Source of the DNA: a virus | Virus record (IMG/VR): IMGVR_UViG_3300008116_000316 | Location: 1 to 22,958 of that record | Length of the DNA: 22,958 nucleotides | Strand: one strand, 5' to 3' | In this document: positions 4,275-11,070 of the stretch, piece after piece | Position numbering within the stretch: the stretch's first letter is position 1 | How the letters are laid out: each line of letters opens with the position of its first letter | The notes under the pieces: model-generated | The model's input: the letters and a program-made list of their open reading frames with translations, nothing else | What the model was told of the DNA's origin: nothing | Databases searched by the model: none | Translations under genes and position numbers: made by a program

Positions 4275-5506
4275 CACCGCCACAGCAGACTATCAGTGAT
4301 TGCGCTAGCCGCTTCCGCGTAGCAGCCTGTGGCAGACGTTTTGGTAAAAGTTATCTCAGTATAAATGAAATGGCCAAATATGCACGCCATCCAAACCGCA
4401 GGATACTTTATGTTGCTCCAACTTATAGACAGGCTAAAACAGTTATTTGGGATGAACTTAAAACACAGCTCATCCAACGCAACTGGGCTAAAAAGATCAA
4501 TGAAAGTGATCTTTCAATACGCCTTATTAACAACAGCATTATTACTGTGCGTAGTACTGACAGCTATGACAATCTGCGTGGCGGCAAGTATGACTTTATT
4601 GTATTGGATGAGTGCGGTGATATCCATAACCAAGCATGGTATAGTGTATTGCGGCCAACGCTGTCAGACACTGGTGGACATGCTCTTTTCATTGGTAGCC
4701 CCAAAGGCCGCAACTGGTTCTATGACCTCTGGATCCAAGCAGGAAACACTGAAGATTGGAGTAGTTTCCAGTTCACCACGCTTGATGGTGGAAATGTCCC
4801 ACAGGAAGAAATAGAAGCAGCCAAACGTGACCTAGATGTAAAAACATTTGAAGCTGAATACCTAGCACAGTTTGTTACTGATACTTCAGTTATCTTTTAC
4901 AGCTTTACTGAAGAAAATATCAAACCCTACACTGATTTATTGCCAGATGTTGGTGCGCTGCACGTAGGCATTGACTTCAACGTGAATCCAATGAGTGCAG
5001 TGGTATGTGTCAAAGGCAAAGATTGGTTACATGTTATTGATGAAATAGAAATATACAGCAGTGATACCAATGAACTAGCACAGGAAATACGCAGGCGCTA
5101 CGGTTATCAACGTCAAATATTAGTTTATCCAGATGCCAGTGGTGCAAAGCGCACTACCAACAGTCCCGGCATAAGTGATCATATCATATTACAAAATGCA
5201 GGATTCAAACTACAGGTAGATCCAACTAATCCTCCTGTTGCTGAAGCCATTGCCAGTGTTAATGCACTATTCTGCAACACAATGGGACAACGCCGTTTGT
5301 TTATAGATCCAAAATGTAGAAAACTGCGTGAATGCATTCTTAAGTATAGCTATAAATCAGGCACAAGAATTCCAGACAAAGAATCAGGATGGGACCATAT
5401 GGCAGATAGTTTGCGCTATGTGTCACATAGACTGTTCCCATTAAGAGTTTTACCACAAACAACATTTGTGGGATCATTACAAAGAAACATAGGGAGAATG
5501 GTATAA
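4265..5506 (+). CDS. terL: Terminase large subunit (packaging ATPase and nuclease)
   Basis: 413 residues. The N-terminal ATPase has an adenine-binding Q motif region (TPPQQ), the Walker A-like RVAACGRRFGKS at about 18-29 and Walker B FIVLDE at 111-116, with the coupling motif IGSPKG near 143-148. The C-terminal RNase H-like nuclease shows acidic residues in GIDFNVNP (Asp237), LVYPDASG (Asp290) and GWDHMADSLRY (Asp377 and Asp381). It translocates DNA into the prohead through the portal and cuts the concatemer. The length is a little short for the family but both domains look complete. It overlaps the methyltransferase gene by 10 bases and its stop overlaps the next ATG (TAATG), implying coupled translation. 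Confidence 0.95.
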   Translation: MQLTPPQQTISDCASRFRVAACGRRFGKSYLSINEMAKYARHPNRRILYVAPTYRQAKTVIWDELKTQLIQRNWAKKINESDLSIRLINNSIITVRSTDSYDNLRGGKYDFIVLDECGDIHNQAWYSVLRPTLSDTGGHALFIGSPKGRNWFYDLWIQAGNTEDWSSFQFTTLDGGNVPQEEIEAAKRDLDVKTFEAEYLAQFVTDTSVIFYSFTEENIKPYTDLLPDVGALHVGIDFNVNPMSAVVCVKGKDWLHVIDEIEIYSSDTNELAQEIRRRYGYQRQILVYPDASGAKRTTNSPGISDHIILQNAGFKLQVDPTNPPVAEAIASVNALFCNTMGQRRLFIDPKCRKLRECILKYSYKSGTRIPDKESGWDHMADSLRYVSHRLFPLRVLPQTTFVGSLQRNIGRMV

Positions 5507-6099
5507 TGGCAGGTAATAATTTTTCTCCTATACAAATTAGAATTGCAGAAACGCTTGAAGATAAACGCATAGCCAATGATATGGTTGTGCAATATCACAG
5601 TTATGTTAAAACACCGCGTGTGGTAGGCCGTTGCATAAAATATATTATTGCATATGATAGCATGGACATTGCTACCTTTTGGTTAGGCAGTGGATTCAAA
5701 CCTACACCTAAAAGCATTTTAAAATATTTTAATGTTTCACAAAAAGAATTTGACAAGATGTTCAATGAAGTAGCAGATAACAAAAGATTCTGCATTATTG
5801 CTAATCCTATACCTAACCTAGGCACACAAATATTAAAACAAATCAGATCTAGAGCAAAGCTGGATTGGTATAACAAATATAAGAATGATTTGAAAGCAAT
5901 TGTTACTACTATTGGCAATGGTAAAAAAGGCAGCGTGTATCTTGCAGATAATTGGGTTGGTATTGGAGAAACAGCCGGATTGCCCAAAGACAAAAAAAGT
6001 CTAAGTCTAAAATGGGACAGCAAAGAAACTATTGCAGATAGATATACTAAGCCAACAGGTGAAGATAAGAAAATTATTTTAATTACGGATAGGATTTAG
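5506..6099 (+). CDS. DruA/DUF4338- or Mom-like protein, possible DNA modification factor
   Basis: 197 residues. The sequence follows the order of conserved blocks I know from DUF4338 (the Druantia DruA domain) and the related Mom-type phage proteins. There is a YH start block near 30, GRCIKYIIAYDSMDIATFWLGSG at about 41-63, DNKRFCI at 91-97, and PNLGTQILKQIRSRAKLDW at 103-121. Last come GSVYLADNWVGIGETAGLPK at 142-161 and a short C-terminal strand (KKIILI). Mom of phage Mu modifies adenine in phage DNA to escape restriction; DruA is part of an anti-phage system. The family call is by pattern memory, and the biochemical role is inference. The start overlaps the terminase stop, so it is made together with the packaging motor. 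Confidence 0.6.
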   Translation: MAGNNFSPIQIRIAETLEDKRIANDMVVQYHSYVKTPRVVGRCIKYIIAYDSMDIATFWLGSGFKPTPKSILKYFNVSQKEFDKMFNEVADNKRFCIIANPIPNLGTQILKQIRSRAKLDWYNKYKNDLKAIVTTIGNGKKGSVYLADNWVGIGETAGLPKDKKSLSLKWDSKETIADRYTKPTGEDKKIILITDRI

Positions 6100-6101
6100 A
6101 C

Positions 6102-6266
6102 ATGAATAACAGTTGGCACGGAGGCAAGGGCAGTAAACCACGCCCCATAGAAGACCGTAAACAGTTTGAAGATAACTGGGATAATATTTTTAAAAAGAAA
6201 CCGGAGAAACGCAATGAGCAAAAAAGGTCCACCCGCAGAAGGGTCAAGCCAATGGAAGAAGAATGA
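6102..6266 (+). CDS. Small conserved phage protein with WHGGKGS motif, 54 aa
   Basis: Starts at ATG 6102, two bases after the upstream stop, with AGGA before it. The N-terminus MNNSWHGGKGSKPRPI followed by FEDNWDNIF matches a very short protein found in many marine and enteric phages (consensus WHGGKGS..R.......F..NWD.IF). Its function is not known to me. The C-terminus is a strongly basic tail (KKKPEKRNEQKRSTRRRVK), consistent with nucleic acid binding. It overlaps the next gene by 53 bases in another frame. It is too short for many gene callers but has an unambiguous family signature. Confidence 0.8.
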   Translation: MNNSWHGGKGSKPRPIEDRKQFEDNWDNIFKKKPEKRNEQKRSTRRRVKPMEEE

Positions 6267-6423
6267 AAAGATTATCAACAGTAATCCATTCTTACGCAAG
6301 TTGAGAGACAAAAGCCATGGCCATAGTGGTAGTATAGGCAGCACAGGTGGATGGACACCTAGCCAAGCCTATAAAGACAACTATGATGCAATTTTTAGAA
6401 AAGAGTCTAAAGATGAAGAATAA
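6214..6423 (+). CDS. Hypothetical protein, 69 aa
   Basis: Begins MSKKGPPAEGSSQWKKNEK; the GGAGAA seven bases upstream of ATG 6214 selects this start over an in-frame ATG at 6166, which lies inside the WHGGKGS gene. The centre is glycine-, serine- and histidine-rich (SHGHSGSIGSTGGW) and the C-terminus acidic. I recognise no family. It overlaps the genes on both sides, part of a run of tiny overlapping frames between the DruA-like gene and the minus-strand operon. Confidence 0.6.
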   Translation: MSKKGPPAEGSSQWKKNEKIINSNPFLRKLRDKSHGHSGSIGSTGGWTPSQAYKDNYDAIFRKESKDEE

Positions 6424-6670
6424 AACTGTAATGGCAGAATTCAATTATGAATATGATGCTAAAGGCTATCAGGTTCACCGTGCGTGGCCCTGTGCTGATA
6501 AAACAGATGGTGAAATAATTGTAAAAGGCCATGCGTACAAAACAGGCGCACTAGGCTATAGATATGTAGTAGAGGATAAAAGCTATGAAGAAATTATCAA
6601 AGAAGCAGCAAGCAAGAGCAGTGAGATTGCAGAAGAAAAGGACCCTGCACAATCTATCCCGCAAGGGTAA
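6413..6670 (+). CDS. Hypothetical protein, 85 aa
   Basis: The likely start is ATG 6413 (MKNKTVMAEFNYEYDAKGYQ), overlapping the upstream gene by 11 bases; ATG 6431 (MAEFNYEYD) is an alternative. An upstream in-frame ATG at 6347 lies well inside the previous gene and is less likely. The first 60 residues look like a small beta-rich fold (FNYEYDAKGYQVHRA, then EIIVKGHAYKTGALGYRYVVED), followed by an acidic helix. I do not recognise the family. The 3' part overlaps the next small gene by 86 bases in another frame. Confidence 0.6.
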   Translation: MKNKTVMAEFNYEYDAKGYQVHRAWPCADKTDGEIIVKGHAYKTGALGYRYVVEDKSYEEIIKEAASKSSEIAEEKDPAQSIPQG

Positions 6671-6740
6671 ATCATACAAGGGTCCTAGATTTATACAACC
6701 GGTTGAAACTAAATCTACAGCTGAAACACTAACGTTTTAA
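6585..6740 (+). CDS. Small basic hypothetical protein, 51 aa
   Basis: ATG 6585 has GAGGA about ten bases upstream. The product begins MKKLSKKQQARAVRLQKKR, a very basic helical N-terminus, and ends KGPRFIQPVETKSTAETLTF. More than half of the frame overlaps the preceding gene. It continues 70 bases past that gene's stop, up to the convergent minus-strand gene, which it overlaps by 12 bases. The charge suggests nucleic acid binding. It is supported only by start context and filling of the gap. Confidence 0.5.
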   Translation: MKKLSKKQQARAVRLQKKRTLHNLSRKGKSYKGPRFIQPVETKSTAETLTF

Positions 6741-7154
6741 TTTCCTAAGACGTTTTAGTGCGTCTTCCAGTGTAAAGTATGTGGCGGTAGATGTTTTATT
6801 ATGGCGTGGTAAGTCACGCCAATCATGGTCTACTCTTTTGGCACCTTTATTCCAACCACCTTGTCCTTTTAAAGCTTCATCACAATAGGGCGTACCATAG
6901 GTTTTTTCACGCACCATAACGCTGACTGGATGTAGACCTAATTCATCTGCAATTTCACCCAGCGTTTTATTATATCTCTTTTCCCAATGACTGGGCCTTT
7001 TACGCCGTTGAAATGGCGTGCCAAAATTCATAACACGCATATGTATAGCACTAACACTGGTCTCTTCAACCAGTGCTAGTTCATGTGCAGTGATGCCCCA
7101 TTTGTTTAGAAATTCAGTTTCATCTCTGTGAAATTGTGTGGGTTTGCGTGGCAT
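6729..7154 (-). CDS. DNA-binding-like protein with two helix-turn-helix-like repeats
   Basis: 141 residues from MPRKPTQFHRDETEFLNKWG, with GGAG seven bases before the ATG. Two similar units are visible: HELALVEETSVSAIHMRVM-NFGTPF (about 24-49) and GEIADELGLHPVSVMVREK-TYGTPY (about 67-92). Each has the spacing of a helix-turn-helix followed by an (F/Y)GTP(F/Y) turn, so the protein looks like an internal duplication of a small DNA-binding module. The C-terminal part is basic. Last gene of a three-gene minus-strand operon wedged between the packaging and structural blocks, it is a candidate transcription regulator. I cannot name a family. Confidence 0.65.
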   Translation of the reverse strand: MPRKPTQFHRDETEFLNKWGITAHELALVEETSVSAIHMRVMNFGTPFQRRKRPSHWEKRYNKTLGEIADELGLHPVSVMVREKTYGTPYCDEALKGQGGWNKGAKRVDHDWRDLPRHNKTSTATYFTLEDALKRLRKLKR

Positions 7155-7163
7155 ATATGCTCC

Positions 7164-7553
7164 TTAAAAATCACAATGATCAGTTAACAACATGGCTAAC
7201 TGCCAGCTTTGACTGCGGGTAAATGGTTGACCTTTGCGTGCCATTACTTCAACGCCCTGCACAAAATTTAAATCATATTGACTTAAATTTCCGCCATTGC
7301 AATATTGATAGCGCAGAATATTAGCACAGACCTTAACTAATTCAGCATCTTTGCATATGCTGGCCATTTTATTACCAATGATGTGATATTGTTTGCTGTC
7401 CTGCCAATTAGGATGCGTTTTTTTGCACATGCCCATATTGGCTAATCTTTTATAGTAAGATAAAAATTCAATTACCTTATTGATATCATAACCTGTGGGA
7501 TTGATATCAGCAAACTGTACGTCTTTGTGAACATATGTTTGTTTGATTTTCAT
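7164..7553 (-). CDS. Hypothetical protein, 129 aa
   Basis: Middle gene of the minus-strand operon with a strong AGGAGAG Shine-Dalgarno. It starts MKIKQTYVHKDVQFADINP and contains five cysteines spread over the sequence. The C-terminal part (NLSQYDLNFVQGVEVMARKGQPFTR, then QSWQLAMLL) loosely resembles a short helical motif (LS..E..FL..I......G..LS.KQ...L) seen in phage replication-associated proteins; this resemblance is weak. It lies nine bases upstream of the helix-turn-helix gene and one base downstream of the first gene, so the three are co-transcribed. Confidence 0.6.
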   Translation of the reverse strand: MKIKQTYVHKDVQFADINPTGYDINKVIEFLSYYKRLANMGMCKKTHPNWQDSKQYHIIGNKMASICKDAELVKVCANILRYQYCNGGNLSQYDLNFVQGVEVMARKGQPFTRSQSWQLAMLLTDHCDF

Positions 7554-7554
7554 T

Positions 7555-7851
7555 TTACTCTCCTCTTAACAGCTGACGCAACTGTTCCATTTGTTCATGT
7601 GCAGAAGGTCTAGTGTTAGAGGCCTTATACTTGCTGATGATGTCACTGATTGTTTCTTTACTTGATACAGTGGGATGATCCACATCTGCAAATCTATCTG
7701 TGAGTGCATCTGTGTAATGTGAAGGCAATACATTCAACTCAATATAAAAATTTGGACCTGTATCTGCCCATTCATAATTGCTGCCCCATGCTTGAATTCT
7801 ATCCAATACACTTTCTAATTCATGCTCATAAACTTTAATTTGAACTTTCAT
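7555..7851 (-). CDS. Hypothetical protein, 98 aa, first gene of minus-strand operon
   Basis: Starts MKVQIKVYEHELESVLDRIQ with GGAG about 11 bases upstream. The N-terminal half could form a small alpha-beta fold (KVQIKVYEHELESVLDRIQAWGSNYEW, then NFYIELNVL); the rest is helical, ending EQMEQLRQLLRGE. I recognise no family. Its leader carries an 8-bp hairpin and a TATAAATA box, making it the promoter-proximal gene of the operon. Confidence 0.6.
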   Translation of the reverse strand: MKVQIKVYEHELESVLDRIQAWGSNYEWADTGPNFYIELNVLPSHYTDALTDRFADVDHPTVSSKETISDIISKYKASNTRPSAHEQMEQLRQLLRGE

Positions 7852-7869
7852 TTTGATATCTCCATGGTT

Positions 7870-7890
7870 GTAAGCAAAACTGTTGCTTAC
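7870..7890 (-). promoter_or_regulatory. 5' leader hairpin of the minus-strand operon
   Basis: GTAAGCAA (7870-7877) pairs with TTGCTTAC (7883-7890) around a five-base loop. It sits between the TATAAATA box and the Shine-Dalgarno of the first minus-strand gene, at what would be the 5' end of the mRNA. Confidence 0.5.
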
Positions 7891-7893
7891 ATT

Positions 7894-7901
7894 TATTTAT
7901 A
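7894..7901 (-). promoter_or_regulatory. TATAAATA promoter box for the minus-strand operon
   Basis: Reading the minus strand, TATAAATA is an exact match to the T4 late promoter core. It can equally be a -10 box (TATAAA) with TTGCTA 18 bases upstream as a poor -35. It lies 42 bases before ATG 7851. Which polymerase or sigma factor uses it cannot be told from the window. Confidence 0.45.
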
Positions 7902-7961
7902 CATCATTAAATAAAAACATAGCAAAAGTGGCGTAAAATGCTTCAAAATAAATATCTTGCA

Positions 7962-7970
7962 TAAATAGTA
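7962..7970 (+). promoter_or_regulatory. TAAATAGTA box ahead of the structural block
   Basis: This is the same nine bases as at 2706-2714, in the context GCATAAATAGTATGG. It lies about 107 bases upstream of the portal start and immediately before an 11-bp inverted repeat. Probable late promoter for the head genes; no convincing TTGACA-type -35 is present. Confidence 0.4.
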
Positions 7971-8046
7971 TGGGTGATTGAACATGTTAAACTCCTAAAT
8001 TTAATTTACGCTGATATCTTGCCATCTCAGTTGCATCAATCACCCA
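7971..8046 (+). other. 11-bp inverted repeat in the portal leader
   Basis: TGGGTGATTGA (7971-7981) and TCAATCACCCA (8036-8046) are perfectly complementary across 54 bases, with a smaller CTGA 8011-8014/TCAG 8027-8030 stem inside. It lies between the TAAATAGTA box and the ribosome binding site (GGAG at 8068-8071) of the portal gene. It could be an mRNA 5' structure or a pair of operator half-sites. Confidence 0.5.
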
Positions 8047-8076
8047 CCCTTTACTAATAGAGACTTATGGAGCAAT

Positions 8077-10116
8077 ATGAGTAAATCACCCTATATCACT
8101 TTTATTACAACCACCAATAGTCTCTATGACAGATATGAAGCAGACTGGAAGCTGTGCATCAACAGCTATTATGGTGGCGTTGAATATAAGAATGGTAGAT
8201 ATCTAAGAGCCTATCTCGGTGACACCAACGCACCAGGTCAAACCATTAGCAGTTATATTACTAATGCAGATGGAAGTGTTGTTTCAAAAGTAAAAGCCAA
8301 AGTAGAATATGGCACTAGTGCCAATGACACAGACCGTGGTCAGGATCTACTTAATGGTGGCTTTTATAGGGAAAAATTAGATAACACACCACTGTATAAT
8401 TATGTAAAACTAATTACCAGTGAATATAATGCTATTCTTTTCCGCAATCCTCCACAGCGCACATTGCCTGATACACCAGAAGTAAATGCATTTGTTGATG
8501 ATGTAGATGGAGAAGGTAACTCAATAAATGAGTTCATGAGTCAAGTGGATATCATGACCACTGTATATGGTGTATGTCATGTAAGCTGCATCAAGCCCAT
8601 TGGCAGTGATGTGCCAAAATGGCGCATACACAGTCCTTTAGAAGTTACCAATTGGCAATACAAATATAATCTAGATGGTAATTTAGAATTACATAAAATT
8701 GTTATTGTAGTTGAAAAATCAGATGTACACACAGTATACCGTTTGATAACTCCATTAACCATTGAAACAGTTTTTGTTGGTAAAGATGATTCATATCTAC
8801 CACCAATTGATGATCCCAGCTTAGAATTAGTTGATGATTACACATATAGAATTGTGCAATCCAATGAGCTAGGCTATATTCCCGTACAAACATTTTATCA
8901 AAGCACTAAAGTCTATAACAACATTGGTACAACCATTATCCAAGACGTAGCGCAAATACAGCGCAGCATCTATGGTGACATGGCAGAAGTATATGCAGCC
9001 ATTACATATGGTAGCCATCCTACACTGGTAGTTGATGAAAATACAGCAATGTTGAACAACGGTGAAGTAGGTGCAGAACCAGGCAGCGTAATTAAAGTAC
9101 AAAGCAGCTTAACTGGTGAGTCATCCTACACATATGAATTTAAAGCTCCTCCCTTGGATGCTATTACAGAAATCAGAGAACTTGTTGATAACAAAGTTCA
9201 AAAGCTAAGTCAAATTTCCATGTTACGCAGTGAAGACCTAGTCAAAGCAGCTAACAGTGGTGTTCAACTTGAAATATATGATGACAAACTCAGCGCATTG
9301 ATACGCCGCAAAGCAACTAACCTAGAGAATGGTGAAGCTAAACTTTGGGATATTTGGTTTGATTGGCTGAACATGATAAAGCCTAAAGATTTTAGTATTA
9401 GCTATAACCGTCAATATAATAGACGTGCGCTTGAAATAGAAATCAAAGAAATTGATATGCTAATGGGCGCACTAGAACGCTATGAAGCAATGTTTGGTGA
9501 AAAAGAATCAGAAGAAGAAGAATCACCAGAAATGGAAATGGAAGATTCTGAGGAATATGCCAATGGTGCAAGTTGCCCAGCTGCCACACAAGATGTTGCA
9601 CTAAACCTTGCCAACCGCCAACATGCCATTGATACCGCAAACTATGGTCCTCTAAACCCCGCGCAGCCCAATGAAGACTTTTGGCAGCGTTTAGCAGACA
9701 AGTGGGGCGTTAGTGTTGAACAAGCCAAACAATCACGCTGTGGGAATTGCGCTGCATTTGTGCAAACATCAAAAGTGTTGAGCTGCATTGAAGGTGGCCT
9801 TGCTGCCGGTGGTGTCACTGGTGGTGAATGGGACACAGTTGCAGCCGGTGACTTAGGTTACTGTGAAGCATTTGACTTCAAGTGCGCCAGCAGCAGAACC
9901 TGTGACGCATGGGTTACAGGTGGACCAATCACAGATGCTAATGCACCTGCAATGGAATCAGAATCAGAAGAATATTCAGCTGAAGAACGGGCAGAAGAAG
10001 CCGCAGAAGATGCTGAAGAACAAGAAGATAACAAGTTTAAAACAGAATTCCGTAACAAGATACGGGAGAGATTAAGGCAGTTGTTGAATAGTTCAACCAC
10101 TGACAATGGTTTCTAA
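8077..10116 (+). CDS. Portal protein with C-terminal cysteine-rich domain
   Basis: 679 residues with GGAG before the start. Residues about 1-465 look like a portal: mixed alpha-beta, with a long helix (EIRELVDNKVQKLSQISMLRS) and AANSGVQLEIYDDKLSALIRRKA typical of the portal stem and crown. Portals form the dodecameric ring at one head vertex through which the terminase packs DNA. After an acidic linker (about 470-495), residues about 498-625 form a separate domain with seven cysteines at 500, 555, 558 (CGNC), 570, 596, 603 and 609, with the blocks GYGPLNPAQPN-like and RTCDAWVTGGPI. A final acidic stretch rich in Glu/Ala (about 630-658) precedes a basic tail. The cysteine domain resembles one I associate with marine phage head proteins. 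Portal assignment rests on position, size and C-terminal helices. Confidence 0.8.
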   Translation: MSKSPYITFITTTNSLYDRYEADWKLCINSYYGGVEYKNGRYLRAYLGDTNAPGQTISSYITNADGSVVSKVKAKVEYGTSANDTDRGQDLLNGGFYREKLDNTPLYNYVKLITSEYNAILFRNPPQRTLPDTPEVNAFVDDVDGEGNSINEFMSQVDIMTTVYGVCHVSCIKPIGSDVPKWRIHSPLEVTNWQYKYNLDGNLELHKIVIVVEKSDVHTVYRLITPLTIETVFVGKDDSYLPPIDDPSLELVDDYTYRIVQSNELGYIPVQTFYQSTKVYNNIGTTIIQDVAQIQRSIYGDMAEVYAAITYGSHPTLVVDENTAMLNNGEVGAEPGSVIKVQSSLTGESSYTYEFKAPPLDAITEIRELVDNKVQKLSQISMLRSEDLVKAANSGVQLEIYDDKLSALIRRKATNLENGEAKLWDIWFDWLNMIKPKDFSISYNRQYNRRALEIEIKEIDMLMGALERYEAMFGEKESEEEESPEMEMEDSEEYANGASCPAATQDVALNLANRQHAIDTANYGPLNPAQPNEDFWQRLADKWGVSVEQAKQSRCGNCAAFVQTSKVLSCIEGGLAAGGVTGGEWDTVAAGDLGYCEAFDFKCASSRTCDAWVTGGPITDANAPAMESESEEYSAEERAEEAAEDAEEQEDNKFKTEFRNKIRERLRQLLNSSTTDNGF

Positions 10117-10164
10117 ATATCTTGACATAACCACGCTAACTCTAGCGAGAAACAGGAGAAGTTT

Positions 10165-11067
10165 ATGAGTGATGAGCTCGTAGTAGGTACGCCAGTTGCA
10201 GGTGAGAATGTGCAGCCAGTCAATACAGCTACTGATGCGGAAGCAAATGCAGAAGCAGGAAAGTCTGAGAAAGGTGCAAATCCCAAAGTGGAATTGCGTG
10301 AAGGTAAAATGTTTGTTGATGGAGTCCGTGTGTATACACGTGATGACACCAACAGAATTGCAGCAAGAGCCCAGGAAGATGCTAAAACACGCTTGCTAGG
10401 TGAACTTGAAGTAGATAATTTTGACCAAGTAAAAAAGGTTGTAAAGAGTCTACAAGGTCATGAAAATGGTGACTTGAATTTTGCCAGCTTACGTGATGCT
10501 GTAAAGAAAAAAGAGCAAACAGTTGAAGAACTTAGAGCAGAATTGCAAAGAGTTAAAACAGATGCTGCTCTTAAAGAACACATTGGTCAGATATACAACA
10601 GTATGCCTGGTCAATGGAACGCTGAACAAAGATCAGCAGTTGTGGACCTCATGAAGGCACGCAACATGCTGCATTTGGAAGGTGAAACATTTGCCATACG
10701 CAATGGTGATAGTTTCCTAACACAGGATGGTGAAACACCAGACTATGCAGGAGCAGTCACACTAATTGGTAAGACCCTAGGTCTGCCAATGGCTAAAGCA
10801 GGAGTTGCAACATTTGACGCAGCTGATAAGAGTCCTTTAGAAGGCGTATCCAGCAAGTTAGTTGATCAAAACAAACTGGCTAAGGATCCGGCTTATAGAG
10901 CAGCTTATATTCAGGTGCGTGATAAAAACAGGAATCTCAGCAGAAGTGAAATAACAGATGCTATGGTCCGTAAACAATTAGAAAGCCACAGAATGGGCTC
11001 ATTTGCTGAAAGAAAATTAACAGGCGGTGTAGCTCAGGCTTCAGTAACAACTAAAAACAGGAGATAA
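10165..11067 (+). CDS. Scaffolding protein (putative)
   Basis: 300 residues with AGGAG before ATG 10165. The N-terminus is acidic and Ala/Glu-rich, a region about 95-135 is predicted coiled coil (LRDAVKKKEQTVEELRAELQRVKTDAALKEHIG), and the C-terminus is basic (HRMGSFAERKL ... TTKNRR). A charged, helical protein directly in front of the major capsid gene is the usual layout for a scaffold, which directs capsid assembly and is then removed. No serine protease motif is evident, so a cleaved scaffold-protease fusion is not supported. A small hairpin (CGCTA 10134-10138/TAGCG 10143-10147) lies just before the Shine-Dalgarno. Confidence 0.7.
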   Translation: MSDELVVGTPVAGENVQPVNTATDAEANAEAGKSEKGANPKVELREGKMFVDGVRVYTRDDTNRIAARAQEDAKTRLLGELEVDNFDQVKKVVKSLQGHENGDLNFASLRDAVKKKEQTVEELRAELQRVKTDAALKEHIGQIYNSMPGQWNAEQRSAVVDLMKARNMLHLEGETFAIRNGDSFLTQDGETPDYAGAVTLIGKTLGLPMAKAGVATFDAADKSPLEGVSSKLVDQNKLAKDPAYRAAYIQVRDKNRNLSRSEITDAMVRKQLESHRMGSFAERKLTGGVAQASVTTKNRR

Positions 11068-11070
11068 AAA

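Noticed and set aside
6747-6766. AAGACG/CGTCTT hairpin as a bidirectional terminator between convergent genes
   Set aside because: Only 6 bp with an 8-base loop, no U-run on either strand and within the coding end of the minus-strand gene.
10122-10147. TTGACA before the scaffold gene as a promoter
   Set aside because: No -10-like hexamer at 15-19 bases; the downstream bases form a small hairpin next to the Shine-Dalgarno, and the gene is within a continuous operon.
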